Translations under genes and position numbers: made by a program
The notes under the pieces: generated by a model
What the model was told of the DNA's origin: nothing
What the model saw: only the letters and a program-made list of their open reading frames with translations
Database searches by the model: none
Shown: in pieces, positions 48,667 through 57,859 of the stretch
Layout: every line of letters starts with the position of its first letter
Position numbering within the stretch: the stretch's first letter is position 1
From: Mycobacterium pseudokansasii
GTDB lineage: Bacteria; Actinomycetota; Actinomycetes; Mycobacteriales; Mycobacteriaceae
Assembly: GCF_900566075.1 (NCBI RefSeq)
Contig: NZ_UPHU01000001.1
Location: 4,402,325 to 4,466,324, forward strand
Length of the DNA stretch: 64,000 nucleotides
Direction of reading: 5' to 3'

Positions 48667-49581
48667 TCAGTACAGGGCGTTGGCAAGATTGCGCCGACCC
48701 GCGATGACTTCGGGATCGGCAGGGTCGAACAGCTCGAACAGCTCGATCAGCCGAGTACGCACTCTGGTGCGCTCATCACCAGATGTACTGCGCACCAAAG
48801 CAACCAATCGCTCGAACGCCCCGGTGACATCCTGGTTGAGGATTTGCACGTCGGCGGCCGCGAACGCAGCCTCGATGTCATCCGGTGCGGCGTCGGCGAC
48901 CAGGACCGCGTCCGGACGCTGTGCGGTTGCGCGAGTGAGGAAGTCGATCTGCCGGATCGCCGCCTTCGCTTCGACATTGCCCGGCTCGGCGTCCAGAATC
49001 GCTTGATAAGACTTCTTGGCCGCCTCGAAGTCACCGGCCTCGAGTTCCGCGCGGGCCTGCGCCACCGCCGGATCGACTTCCGCGAACTCTGCCGAACCCG
49101 TTGGGCCCCTGAGCTTTCCCGCTGTCGCCGACAGCAGCGAGTCTAGCCAGCGTCGTAGCTGATCGGCGGGCTGGGGCCCCTGGAAGCTCGAGATCGGTTG
49201 CGCCGCAGCCAGTGCCACCACGGTCGGGACCGCCTGTGCGCCGAATATCTGAGCCACTCTGGGCGCAACGTCGACGTTGACCGTCGCCAACTGCCAAGTG
49301 CCCTGATCGGCTGCGCCCAGGCCGGACAACGTGTCGAGCAGGTCGACGCACACGTCGCTGCGCGGTGACCACAGCAGCACCACGACGGGCACCTCATCGG
49401 AGCGGGCGATCACCTCGTCCTCGAAATTGGTTTCGGTGATCTCGACCGCGCCGGACTGAGCAGCGGGTGTCCGGCCGGCAGCCCCGGCTGTTGCAGCGTT
49501 TTGTTGAGCTCGTTGTTTGAGACCGGAAAGATCGACCGCACCGGCCATGGCAGGCCCGATCGGAGGTCGGGGACGTGTCAC
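48667..49581 (-). CDS. Thioredoxin-like/YbbN-type protein (Rv1324-like)
   Basis: The GTG start gives 304 residues. An N-terminal low-complexity segment is followed by a thioredoxin fold, VVVLLWSPRSDVCVDLLDTL, in which the active-site CxxC is degenerate (SPRSDVC). A C-terminal helical-repeat region (VAQARAELEAGDFEAAKKSY, DDIEAAFAAADVQILNQDV, ERTRVRTRLIELFELF) resembles the TPR part of YbbN/CnoX. It is more likely a chaperone than a redox enzyme. It corresponds to the possible thioredoxin next to PE_PGRS24. Confidence 0.87.
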   Translation of the reverse strand: MTRPRPPIGPAMAGAVDLSGLKQRAQQNAATAGAAGRTPAAQSGAVEITETNFEDEVIARSDEVPVVVLLWSPRSDVCVDLLDTLSGLGAADQGTWQLATVNVDVAPRVAQIFGAQAVPTVVALAAAQPISSFQGPQPADQLRRWLDSLLSATAGKLRGPTGSAEFAEVDPAVAQARAELEAGDFEAAKKSYQAILDAEPGNVEAKAAIRQIDFLTRATAQRPDAVLVADAAPDDIEAAFAAADVQILNQDVTGAFERLVALVRSTSGDERTRVRTRLIELFELFDPADPEVIAGRRNLANALY

Positions 49582-49756
49582 GTCATCAAGTCTGTCACGC
49601 CGGGGTCGGGCGCCGTCCAGCCGGTGGCGCCGACCTTCATCCGACGGCGGAAATCATCACCGAAAAGTGGCCTGAGCGGCCGCGGTCACGGTATATGACG
49701 AAAATCACATCAGTATCCGACGAACGGATCCCAGCAACGTCGCCATGCCCGCCGGC

Positions 49757-49779
49757 GCTAGGAGCGCGGGTCAGTAACA
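49757..49779 (+). repeat. Left 23-bp inverted repeat and CTAG flank of IS1182-type element
   Basis: The 23 bases here are the exact reverse complement of 51530-51552. The outer part includes CTAG (49758-49761), the likely target sequence; the inner part, from 49762, is the IS terminus. The 175 bases from 49582 to 49756, between the thioredoxin-like gene start and this repeat, show nothing recognisable. Confidence 0.88.
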
Positions 49780-49929
49780 GGTTGGGCGGGTCTAAGTGCG
49801 CTGCGGGGCGTGGTCGGTTTTGATTCTGCGGTCAGGGCGATGTCCGTCGGCGTGTCGCCGCCCTGGACGCAGACTCAATGCCGTGGATGCACACTCGGGC
49901 GGACAAGCCACCCGTGAAGGCCCGTCGGG

Positions 49930-51411
49930 TCAGCTCATTGCCAGGCCGGTCAGTCCGTCCACGCCGATGTGGGCGTGGAGTTTTCGCAGGTTGTGGCACG
50001 CGGTGAGCAGCAGCCATTCGCCGCGAGCTTGCTCGAGCCCGCGCAGCAGCAGGTGTTTGGCGTCTTGCAGGGTGTGCATCTGGCCGAAGACCGGTTCAAC
50101 GATCGCCTTGCGGCGGGCGTAAACCTGTTGACCGTTCTTGGTTGTCAGTTTGCGGGCCATGCGCTGCTTGCTGGTGGCCGTGTTGGGGATCCGGCCACGC
50201 GGGGCCACCGGCGGCGGGTCCCCACGACGGAGGCGTCCGGTGGCCACGTAGAACTCGGTGCCATGCGCGTCGGTGTAGTCGGCGGCGGCATCGAGGTTGT
50301 CGGCTGAGCAGTAGCCGGCGTCGGCGAGCAACCGAGCCGGGGCCTGCCCGGTGTTGGCGGTGGTCTGGTCGGTCATCGTGATCAGGTTGCCCATATCGGC
50401 GGCGCAGGTGTTGACCTCGGTCGCGACGATCACCTGATGATGATCGCGCTCATCGAAAGTCCCCAGGTGTGCTCGCCGAAATTCCTCACCTGTGAGCAGC
50501 GGTCAATGATCGGCGTCAACCACGGCTTGGGCGTTGTAGCACTGGTGGAAAGCGCCGTCACTGGTGGGCATGATCTTTGAATCCGGGTCGGTGAAGTTGC
50601 GCTGCGCCTTGGGTTTCGGGACTGCCTGCGCGGCCGCGGCCTCGCCCTTGGCCACGACGACCTCGGCGTCATCGCCGCGGTCCCGGGCGCTGGCCTCGGC
50701 CTGCTCGCGGGCCCGATGGCGGGCCTCCTCCTCCAAGGCGGCCTTGGCCTCGCGGATCTTAGCCAGCCGGGTTTCGCGGCGGGCCAGCTCTTCGGGCAGC
50801 TCGTCGCCACGGCGGTTCTTGCCGAATTTGTTGTCCTCAGCCTTGTCGATGCGCTCGGCATTAGCCAACAGCGCCGACACCTCGTCGGCGAGGATCTTTT
50901 CCTTCTGGCTCATCCGCGCATAACTCATCGCTTTGCGCCGGGAGGCATTGGCGCGCACCTTGGTGCCATCCAGCGCCACCTGGCCCAGGCTGACCATGCC
51001 AGCGGCCTGACACAGCGCCAACGCTTGGACGAACAGATGTCCCAGCGCTGACAGGTGACGTTTGCGGAACCGGGCGATCGCCCGATAATCCGGGGCGCTG
51101 CCGGCGGCCAGCCATCGAAACGCCACCACATCGACGCAGGCCGCTTCCAGCCGCCGTGACGAGCGTACCCCGGTGGTGTAGCCATATAGCAGGATGCGCA
51201 CCATCAGCCGCGGGTCATAGGGCGGCCCGCCGCGGACTTCGGTGTAGGCCGCGTGGATACGAGATAAATCCAGGTGATCATCGACGAGATCGGCGATAAA
51301 CCGGGCCAGGTGCTCGGCCGGCAACCAGTCATCCAGCGACGGCGGCAACAACTACCCCTGGTCTGGGTCGAAAGCCCGAAAAGTCTTGACCACCGGCGAC
51401 TTCGGCACCAC
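49930..51411 (-). pseudogene. IS1182-family transposase, inactivated
   Basis: The GTG at 51411 begins VVPKSPVVKTFRAFDPDQG, then an in-frame TAG (51352-51354) precedes LLPPSLDDWLPAEHLARFI. The body has SRRLEAACVDVVAFRWLAAG, ALDGTKVRANASRRKAM and SKIMPTSDGAFHQCYNAQ, then VVDADH followed by a stop created by a 69-bp insertion. Reading resumes at QVIVATEVNTCAADMG and goes on through LLADAGYCSADNLDAA to RRKAIVEPVFGQ, the C-terminal DDE glutamate region. Both lesions are internal to an otherwise intact gene, so decay is fairly recent. Confidence 0.88.
50442..50510. other. 69-bp insertion inside the IS1182 transposase
   Basis: Deleting these 69 bases makes VVDADHQVIVATEV continuous. The segment ends in ATGAT, which also stands just before it (50437-50441), so it resembles a small insertion with a 5-bp duplication. 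It contains CAGGTG...CACCTG and TGCTC...GAGCA dyads. Its origin is not recognised. Confidence 0.6.
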
Positions 51412-51529
51412 AAAATGTGGATCTACCCGCTGCGCAGGGTCTACCTCGAACAACCCGCCATAATCGAGACCATCAGGCACACCCCATCATCGCGTGCATC
51501 CGGCGATCAGCCCTGCAGCGCCGACGGCG

Positions 51530-51552
51530 TGTTACTGACCCGCGCTCCTAGC
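51530..51552 (-). repeat. Right 23-bp inverted repeat and CTAG flank of IS1182-type element
   Basis: This is the exact reverse complement of 49757-49779. CTAG at 51548-51551 overlaps the fadA4 stop codon (51548-51550). Confidence 0.88.
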
Positions 51553-52741
51553 CGGCACGCAAGATCAGCGCGTCACCCTGGCCACCCGCACCACACAGGG
51601 CCGCAACCCCATAACCGGAGCCGCGGCGGGCCAACTCGAGTGCCACGTGCAGCGTGATGCGCGCGCCCGACATCCCGATGGGATGACCGACGGCAATCGC
51701 GCCACCGTTGACATTGACGATCTCGGGATCAACCCCCAGCTCTCTCGTCGACGCCAGCGCGACCGCGGCGAACGCCTCGTTGATCTCGACGACATCGAGC
51801 TGGTCGACCGAGATGCCCTCACGCTTGAGCGCCTTCTTGATCGCGTTGGCCGGTTGCGACTGCAACGTCGAATCCGGGCCCGCCACGACGCCATGCGCGC
51901 CGATCTCGACCAGCCATGAAACTCCGCGCTCCTGGGCCTTTTCTTTGCTCATCACCACGACCGCGCAGGCGCCGTCGGAGATCTGCGAGGCCGAGCCGGC
52001 GGTGATGGTGCCGTCCTTGCGAAACGCCGGCTTGAGACCACCCAACGAATCGGCGGTCGTGTTCGCCCGGATTCCTTCGTCTTCGCTGAACTGCAGTGGA
52101 TCGCCTTTGCGCTGCGGAATGCTCACCGGCACCACTTCGTCGGCGAACACCCCGTCCTTCCAGGCAGCGGCCGCTTTCTGGTGCGACTGCGCCGCGTACT
52201 CGTCCTGCTCAGCGCGGGTGAACTTGTCGACGTCGTTGCGTTGCTCGGTGAGCGCGCCCATGGGCTGATCGGTGAACACGTCGTGCAGACCGTCGTAGGC
52301 CATGTGGTCGAGAACCGTGACGTCGCCGTACTTGTAGCCGGCCCGGCTGTCCATCAGCAGATGCGGGGCCTTGGTCATCGACTCCTGACCGCCGGCAACC
52401 ACCACGTCGAATTCTCCGGCCCGAATCAGCTGGTCAGCGAGCGCGATGGCGTCGATGCCGGACAGACACATCTTGTTGATCGTCAACGCGGGCACGTCCC
52501 AGCCAATGCCCGCCGCGACCGCCGCCTGCCGCGCGGGCATCTGTCCCGCGCCCGCGGTGAGGACCTGGCCCATGATCACGTACTCGACCAGAGATGCCGG
52601 GTTTTCCACACCCGGGAAGGCCTTTTCCAGGGCACCCCTGATGGCGATGGCGCCCAGGTCACTGGCGCTGAAATCCTTCAGCGAACCCATCAACTTGCCG
52701 ACGGGTGTCCGGGCTCCAGCAACGATCACCGACGTCGTCAT
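51548..52741 (-). CDS. fadA4: Acetyl-CoA acetyltransferase
   Basis: The 397-residue thiolase has the nucleophile in [31 protein letters not shown] and [14 protein letters not shown] blocks, and the second cysteine in [14 protein letters not shown]. Its C-terminus is the expected LRAG, and the TAG stop is part of the CTAG where the IS element begins. It corresponds to Rv1323 and is placed next to the methylmalonyl-CoA epimerase gene, a conserved actinobacterial pair. It joins two acetyl-CoA, or cleaves acetoacetyl-CoA. Confidence 0.94.
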   Translation of the reverse strand: MTTSVIVAGARTPVGKLMGSLKDFSASDLGAIAIRGALEKAFPGVENPASLVEYVIMGQVLTAGAGQMPARQAAVAAGIGWDVPALTINKMCLSGIDAIALADQLIRAGEFDVVVAGGQESMTKAPHLLMDSRAGYKYGDVTVLDHMAYDGLHDVFTDQPMGALTEQRNDVDKFTRAEQDEYAAQSHQKAAAAWKDGVFADEVVPVSIPQRKGDPLQFSEDEGIRANTTADSLGGLKPAFRKDGTITAGSASQISDGACAVVVMSKEKAQERGVSWLVEIGAHGVVAGPDSTLQSQPANAIKKALKREGISVDQLDVVEINEAFAAVALASTRELGVDPEIVNVNGGAIAVGHPIGMSGARITLHVALELARRGSGYGVAALCGAGGQGDALILRAG

Positions 52742-52823
52742 GACTACCTCCTAAGAGCGTGGGAACGGCCGATCCAGCCAACCCGGAGAAGCAGATTCTT
52801 CCCCATGAGGTTACCGTTGTGTT

Positions 52824-53279
52824 ATGACCACCGATCAAGTTGACGCCCGTCAGGTTGTGGCCACCTCCTTGGTGACCGGGCTGGATCACGTCGGCATCGC
52901 CGTCACCGATCTGGACGCGGCGATCGAGTGGTACCACGAACACCTCGGCATGATCCTGGTGCATGAGGAGCTCAACGACGACCAGGGAATCCGCGAAGCC
53001 ATGCTTGCGGTGCCGGGCTCCACAGCCCAGATCCAATTAATGGCCCCGATGGATGAATCGTCGGCGATCGCAAAGTTTCTGGAGAAGCGCGGACCGGGCA
53101 TCCAGCAGTTCGCCTGCCGGGTCGCCGATCTTGACGCCCTCAGCCGCCGACTGCGCTCGCAGGGCGTCCGTTTGGTGTACGACGCTGCCCGGCGTGGCAC
53201 GGCGAATTCCCGAATCAACTTCATCCACCCCAAGGATGCCGGCGGCGTCCTGATCGAGTTGGTCGAGCCGGCTCGCTGA
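52824..53279 (+). CDS. Methylmalonyl-CoA epimerase (Rv1322A-like)
   Basis: The 151-residue VOC-fold enzyme interconverts the (S)- and (R)-forms of methylmalonyl-CoA in propionyl-CoA use. It has GLDHVGIAVTDLDAAIEWYHEHLG (metal His), IREAMLAVPGSTAQIQLMAP, RGPGIQQFACRVADLDAL (second His position is Gln) and GVLIELVEP with the metal glutamate. It is divergent from fadA4, with about 80 bases between. An IS630 copy begins about 20 bases after its stop. Confidence 0.9.
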   Translation: MTTDQVDARQVVATSLVTGLDHVGIAVTDLDAAIEWYHEHLGMILVHEELNDDQGIREAMLAVPGSTAQIQLMAPMDESSAIAKFLEKRGPGIQQFACRVADLDALSRRLRSQGVRLVYDAARRGTANSRINFIHPKDAGGVLIELVEPAR

Positions 53280-53344
53280 GAGTTCCGGCTAAGCCAATGG
53301 TGTGTCACGTAAATATCTAGCTGCATGTTCGGTATTCTGGATCG

Positions 53345-53811
53345 GTGAGCGCATCACCTGCAGTTGCCTTGGCTATGTCGGTTGGCGAGCGTGAAACGTT
53401 GGAGAGGTTGGCGCGGTCTCATGCGGTGCCGCATCGGCAGGTGATGCGCGCGCGGGCGTTGCTGATGGCTGCCGATGGCGTGGCGAACACCCGCATCGCC
53501 GAGGAGGTCGGGGTGACGCCGGTGACGGTGCGTAGCTGGCGCAAAAGGTTCAGCGAGGACGGGCTGGCCAAGCTGGGGCAGGTACGTAAGGGACGAGGCC
53601 GCAAGCCCACGATCTCAGACGAGCAGGTCGCGCAGATCGTGCGATTGACCACCGAGGAGACCCCGCCCGGCCACACGCATTGGTCATGCCGCACGATGGG
53701 CACCCGGGTGGGAGTGAGTCACTCTGCGGTGCAACGTATCTGGTCCGATTTAGGGATCAAGCCGCATCGAGTGGACACGTTCAAGGTGTCCACCGATCCG
53801 AAGTTCGAGGA
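53345..53811 (+). pseudogene. IS630 transposase, N-terminal half
   Basis: This half carries the DNA-binding part. It has a helix-turn-helix in RALLMAADGVANTRIAEEVG and VTPVTVRSWRKRF, a basic RKGRGRKPTISDEQ linker, and a second helix-turn-helix in GTRVGVSHSAVQRIWSD. The coding frame breaks inside the codon after TDPKFE at 53811. Joined directly to 57218, the frame continues without change, giving a 364-residue transposase. Confidence 0.88.
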
Positions 53812-53815
53812 TTCT

Positions 53816-53825
53816 CCGGCTAATC
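53816..53825 (+). repeat. Left subterminal repeat of Tn554-like transposon
   Basis: CCGGCTAATC here is inverted at 57199-57208, and similarity extends inward a few bases (TTG.TT versus CTG.TT). It contains the tnpC stop codon. It is probably a recombinase-binding site. Confidence 0.7.
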
Positions 53826-54143
53826 TTGCTTCTGGCTCCGCCGCGGGGTAGCGGTTCGGCGTTTGAGCGTGCGGAGTTCTTCTTCTTGTCGGCGAACTTT
53901 GGCGGCGACGGCATCGAGGGCTTGGGTGAGGTTGTCGAGGCGGTCGGCGAGTCCGGTGATGGTGAGCATTTCGCCGTGGCGGGATCGGTAGGTGTCGATG
54001 ACGGCGCGGAGTTGCCGGTTGCGGTAGCAAGTGGCGCGGCTGATGCCGCTGTGCTCGGCGACGGCGGCGAAGGTGACATCGCGTCCGGCGGCGAGCAGTT
54101 GTTCGCAGGCGCTGCGGACGCGGTCAGTCGGGTTGTCGCTCAT
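53820..54143 (-). CDS. tnpC: TnpC-like accessory protein (DUF6262)
   Basis: The 107-residue protein starts MSDNPTDRVRSACEQLLAAG and has a helix-turn-helix-like segment (VTFAAVAEHSGISRATCYRN). A long coiled-coil helix follows (GLADRLDNLTQALDAVAAKV and on), then a basic tail. Size and place fit TnpC of Tn554, which affects the orientation or efficiency of insertion. Its ATG would overlap the ancestral tnpB stop as ATGA (54140-54143). Its own stop lies inside the terminal repeat. Confidence 0.83.
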   Translation of the reverse strand: MSDNPTDRVRSACEQLLAAGRDVTFAAVAEHSGISRATCYRNRQLRAVIDTYRSRHGEMLTITGLADRLDNLTQALDAVAAKVRRQEEELRTLKRRTATPRRSQKQD

Positions 54144-56112
54144 CGTGTTTCGGCCCGGGTTTGGCTGATCAGCTCATCAAGGCGGTCGGCGAGGCGGCGG
54201 TGGCGTTCGGCTTCGGCGCCCCAGCCGCGTGTTTCGGCGTCCGCGGCCAGGGTGAGCGCGTCGGCGTGTTGGGCGCCGAGGACGGCGAGGTAGCCGGCGT
54301 CGGTGCGGAAGTTCGGGCAGTGCTCGCAGATGTTGGCATAGGAACAGGATCCCTGAGCTGGGGCGCGTAGGCAGACCCGCCGGCCAGGCGTGATTTGATG
54401 GTGGCAGTGTCCTTCCAGTCGGCGCCGCCGGTGATCGCCACGAGCGGTAGCGGCCGACCGGATGCCGGTGGCGAGCCGGGCGGTGCGGGCGGTGCGGCTG
54501 GTGCCGTGGCGAGGTGTGCTTTGGTCTGGGTCAAAGCGCGTTCGTACTCTTCGCGCACGGTGGCGTCGAACAGCCGCCCGTATCGAAGACTCATGTTCGC
54601 CGAGACGTCCCGAGTAGTTGCATCAGCGCCTGCAGCGAGCAGCCCGCGTTCACCAGGGCCGTGGCGAAGGTGTGTCTGAGGGAATGCGTTGTGGCCGTGG
54701 TGATTTCGGCGATCTTGGCAGGCGCGGGAAAGCTCTTCCCGCAGCGCGCAGGCGGAGATGCGTCGGCCTTGATGCACCAGCAGGAAGTCGACCGGTGCGC
54801 CGGTGCGGGGGTGCGGCAGCGGCCGGCCGGGGGTGCGGCGGGCGACGATCCGGTCGAGGATCGTCACGGTCTCGTCGTCGAGCGGGACCATCCGTTCGGT
54901 TGCGAGCTTGCCCAGCGGCACTTTCAGCCAGGCGCCGTTTCCGTCGATCTGGTGCACGCAGTCCAGTTCCAGGTCGCGCAGTTCGCCGATGCGCAGCCCG
55001 GTGGCGCGGGTCAGCAGCAGCGCGTCGGCGTGCAGCCGCGTCAACCCGGCCGGCGCGGACCCGGACAGGTCGGTGAGCGCGGCCAGCAGCGCCCGGTCGG
55101 CGTCGGGAGGCAGATAGCGCGTCAGCGGGTGCTGCAAGCGCGGAAGGTCCCGGGAGAAGATCAGGATGCGGGCCGGTGCGGCGGGCCAGCCCCACTCGGT
55201 GATGTCGGTGAGGAACTGCCGTACGGCGATGATCCGGCCGCGGCGGTAGCCGATGGACATGGGGCTGCCGTCGCGCAGTCGGGCGGCGGCCAGCGCCGCG
55301 AGCCACGCCTCGATGGTGGCGCGGTCGAGCACGGCGAGGTCGGTGACCGGCGGGTCGCAGGCGGACAGAAACCGGCCGAAGCCGGCCAGGTGGCCCGCAA
55401 TCGCTTTGACCGTGGTCGGTGCCCGCGTTGAGGCGGCCTGCGTGCAGTAGTCCATGAATACGGTGCGCAGAGGTTCGTCCACGCCGCTGCAGCACCCGCG
55501 CAGGCCTGGCCGGCACCGCGGGTCCGGTGGAGGCGTGTCGAGGATGCCGAGGTGGAACAGCACCCGGTGCGCCGTGCTGATCATGGCGCGGTCGGCGTTC
55601 CAGGCGGCGGGTTTGCCGTTGATCTGGGTGCGTCGGTGCAGCGCCGCGGCCAGCTCGTCGAGGTCGGCGGCGCGCAGCTGAGCCAGTGGCCGGCCGGTCT
55701 GGGTGAGCAGCCGGACGATGACGCGTTCGGTGGCGCAGCGCACGGTGTGGGCACTGTAATCCAGCTCGGTCGCCGCGGTGGTGAACGCGGTGATCTCGGC
55801 GGCCAGCGGGCCGCGGCCAGCCTGGGTGAGCAGCCCGCCGATCTTGCGGCTCAGGTAGTCATAGCCGGGCCGTAGCCGCCCGGTGGCCATCAGGTAGGTG
55901 ACGAACGGCCGTTGCGCCACGCCCAAACTCTGCTGCACGTCGAGGGTTTCCGCGGCGAATGCGGCCGGGTCGAGCCAGCGCGCGAGGAACGACCACGCCG
56001 CGTTGCGGTAGGACAGCGACCCGCGCTTGTCCACGGCCAGCCACGCCTCGTAGTCGGCGACCAGCTCGGCCGCGCCGGGCACGTGCGCTGCGCGCCGTTC
56101 AGGCCCGGGCAC
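54140..56112 (-). pseudogene. tnpB: TnpB-like tyrosine recombinase with three single-base indels
   Basis: The GTG at 56112 overlaps the tnpA end. The start VPGPERRAAHVPGAAELVAD leads into a core-binding domain, then the catalytic arginine in ATGLRIGELRDLELD and the lysine in VPLGKLATERMV. Between about 54717 (extra G) and 54608 (missing G) the frame is displaced. In the correct frame this part reads HSLRHTFATALVNAGC, then QALMQLLG, the HxxR-H box, and it returns to SANMSLRYGRLFD with the nucleophile tyrosine. A third missing base near 54376 hides a Cys-rich tail (CSYANICEHCPNF). Corrected, the gene ends at 54140. Confidence 0.82.
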
Positions 56113-57119
56113 GTTGCTTGGTCCGGGCGGCGTCGTAGGCCGCGCGGACCCGCACCGGCGCCAAATGGATGTAGCCGACCGAGGAGTCGACGTGGGCGTG
56201 ACCGAGCAACGCCTGGATGACCGCAAGATCCAGACCGGCCTCGGCCAATGCGGTCCCGAAGGAGTGCCGCAACGCGTGCGGGTGCGCGGCGGGCACGTCG
56301 GCGCGGTCCCGGTGGTAGCGGAAGATCGTGCGCAGCCCGGCCGGGGTCAGCCGTTGCCCGCGGTGCGGCCCCTTGGCGACCACGAACAACGCACCGGTCT
56401 TGGTGTCGGGCCGTTCGGCGAGAAGGTAAGCCTGGATCCAGCCGACCACCTCGCTATCGACCGGTGCCCGTCGTTCCCGTCCGCCCTTGCCGGCCACCCG
56501 TGCCCAGCCGGCGCCGATGTCCACGTCGGCGACATCCAGTGCGAGGACCTCGGCGCTGCGCAGGCCGGAGAACAACATCAGCCCCGCGATCGCCTTGTCC
56601 CGCCAGGTCCGCAAACTCGCCAAGAACGCGTTGACCTCGGCGTGTTCCAGACCGCGCGGCAACCGCCGCGGCTGCCGTTGCCCGCAACGGCGAGCGTGGC
56701 TGCGGGCTGGCCAGGTGACCCAGCAGCCCACTGCGCTGGGACGCGGAAACCCGGCGGCCGGCCGGGCCTTTCGGCATCGGGTTGACCAAGGCAGGATCAC
56801 GCATCGCCCGGAACGTGAACAGGCCGCTGATCGCGGCCAGCCGCCGGTTCACCGTCGCCGCCGCCAACCCATGGCACGAGGTGAGAAACCGCAGCAGCAC
56901 AGCGGTATCCACCTCATCCAGCCGCAGATGTTGCTCCTCCAGCCACCGGCACAACGCGAGCAGGTCGAACGCGTAGGAGCGTCGAGTGCCCGGCGCGTAA
57001 TGCCGGTCACCGAGATAGCCCAGATAGTCATTGACCAGCCGCAGGCCGACCGAGGACGGGCCAGTCAGCACCCAGCCGTCGTTACGCGCCTCGACACGGA
57101 ACTCGCTCAGCGATGTCAT
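56099..57119 (-). pseudogene. tnpA: TnpA-like tyrosine recombinase, one frameshift
   Basis: The start is the ATG of [20 protein letters not shown]. The N-terminal core-binding domain ([20 protein letters not shown], then [19 protein letters not shown]) runs to about [10 protein letters not shown]. The catalytic domain lies in another frame: [29 protein letters not shown] (Arg), [13 protein letters not shown] (Lys), HPHALRHSFGTALAEAG (HxLRH), LLGHAHVDSSVGYIHL (Tyr). The shift falls at about 56660-56720. The total of about 340 codons agrees with Tn554 TnpA. Confidence 0.82.
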
Positions 57120-57198
57120 GAGACACGTATCCCACACACACATCGAGCAGCCCGGGAACCACACCCACTACGGCGTGTCGGGCCCTGGAAGCAAACAG

Positions 57199-57208
57199 GA
57201 TTAGCCGG
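57199..57208 (-). repeat. Right subterminal repeat of Tn554-like transposon
   Basis: GATTAGCCGG is the inverse of 53816-53825. It lies five bases further from the junction than the left copy. Confidence 0.7.
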
Positions 57209-57217
57209 TAAAGGAGA

Positions 57218-57845
57218 CAAGCTTGTCGATGTCGTCGGTTTGTACCTCAACCCGCCGGACAAGGCGATCGTGTTGTGCATGGATGACAAGAGCCAGATTC
57301 AGGCTCTCGACCGTACCCAGGCGTCGGTGCCAATGATCCCCGGTCGAGCCGGAACGATGACCCATGACTACAAGCGCAACGGGACGACCACGTTGTTCGC
57401 GGCACTTGACGTATTGACCGGCACGGTGATCGGTCAATGCCTGCCTCATCACCGTCATACCGAGTTCCTGAAGTTTCTCAACACGATCGACCACGAGGTG
57501 CCCCAGGGCCTGCAGGTCCCTCTGATCCTGGATAACTACAGCACCCACAAGCACGCCGAGGTCGACCGGTGGCTCAACCGGCACAAGCGTTTTCACCTGC
57601 ACTTCACGCCGACCTCATCGTCGTGGCTCAACCAGGTCGAGCGCTGGTTTCGGGATCTGACCGACAAGAATCTGCGTCGCGGGGTATTCGCCAGCGTGCC
57701 CGATCTGATCGCCAGCATCGAGGAATACCTCAACGCCCACAACGCCGATCCCACCCCCTACGTGTGGACGGCCACCGCCGAATCCATCCTGGCCAAAGTC
57801 CAGCGAGCACGCACTAAACTCGAACAAGTAGTTAGCCAAAACTGA
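57218..57845 (+). pseudogene. IS630 transposase, C-terminal half
   Basis: This half holds the whole DDE catalytic domain: [17 protein letters not shown] (first Asp), [18 protein letters not shown] (second Asp) and [19 protein letters not shown] (Glu). The frame begins with the last base of the codon broken at 53811 and ends with TGA next to the right end repeat. All motifs are intact, so the only lesion is the transposon insertion. Confidence 0.88.
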
Positions 57846-57859
57846 GACACACCACTAAG

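Larger units (their letters stand above)
49762..51547 (-). mobile_element. IS1182-type insertion sequence, decayed
   Basis: About 1,786 bp bounded by perfect inverted repeats and by CTAG on both sides; palindromic 4-bp targets are typical of this family. The single transposase gene has an early in-frame stop and a 69-bp insertion, so the element is inactive alone. Its right CTAG contains the stop codon of fadA4, so the thiolase is kept whole by the insertion site itself. The segment 49780-49929 is the non-coding left end of the IS. Confidence 0.87.
53812..57217 (-). mobile_element. Tn554-like transposon (tnpA-tnpB-tnpC), about 3.4 kb
   Basis: Three minus-strand genes in the Tn554 order encode two tyrosine recombinases (about 340 and 650 residues) and a small helical protein. 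There is no cargo gene. CCGGCTAATC lies four bases inside the left end and, inverted, nine bases inside the right end. The dinucleotide GA is present at both junctions (53810-53811, 57216-57217) and may be the crossover. Removing 53812-57217 restores the IS630 transposase frame. tnpA and tnpB carry frameshifts, so this copy is probably dead unless these are sequencing errors. Confidence 0.85.
53298..57854 (+). mobile_element. IS630-type element, split by a Tn554-like transposon
   Basis: Short end repeats TGGTGTGTC (53298-53306) and GACACACCA (57846-57854) face inward around the two transposase halves. CTAAGC occurs near both outer sides (53289-53294, 57855-57860) and could be target sequence, but the exact ends are uncertain. 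The element lies between the epimerase and the Rv1322-like gene. It was whole when the transposon entered. Confidence 0.72.

Noticed and set aside
48651..48674. Tandem CCACTCAGTA as a regulatory repeat
   Set aside because: There are only two copies and they lie at the 3' end of the thioredoxin-like gene, with no sign of function.
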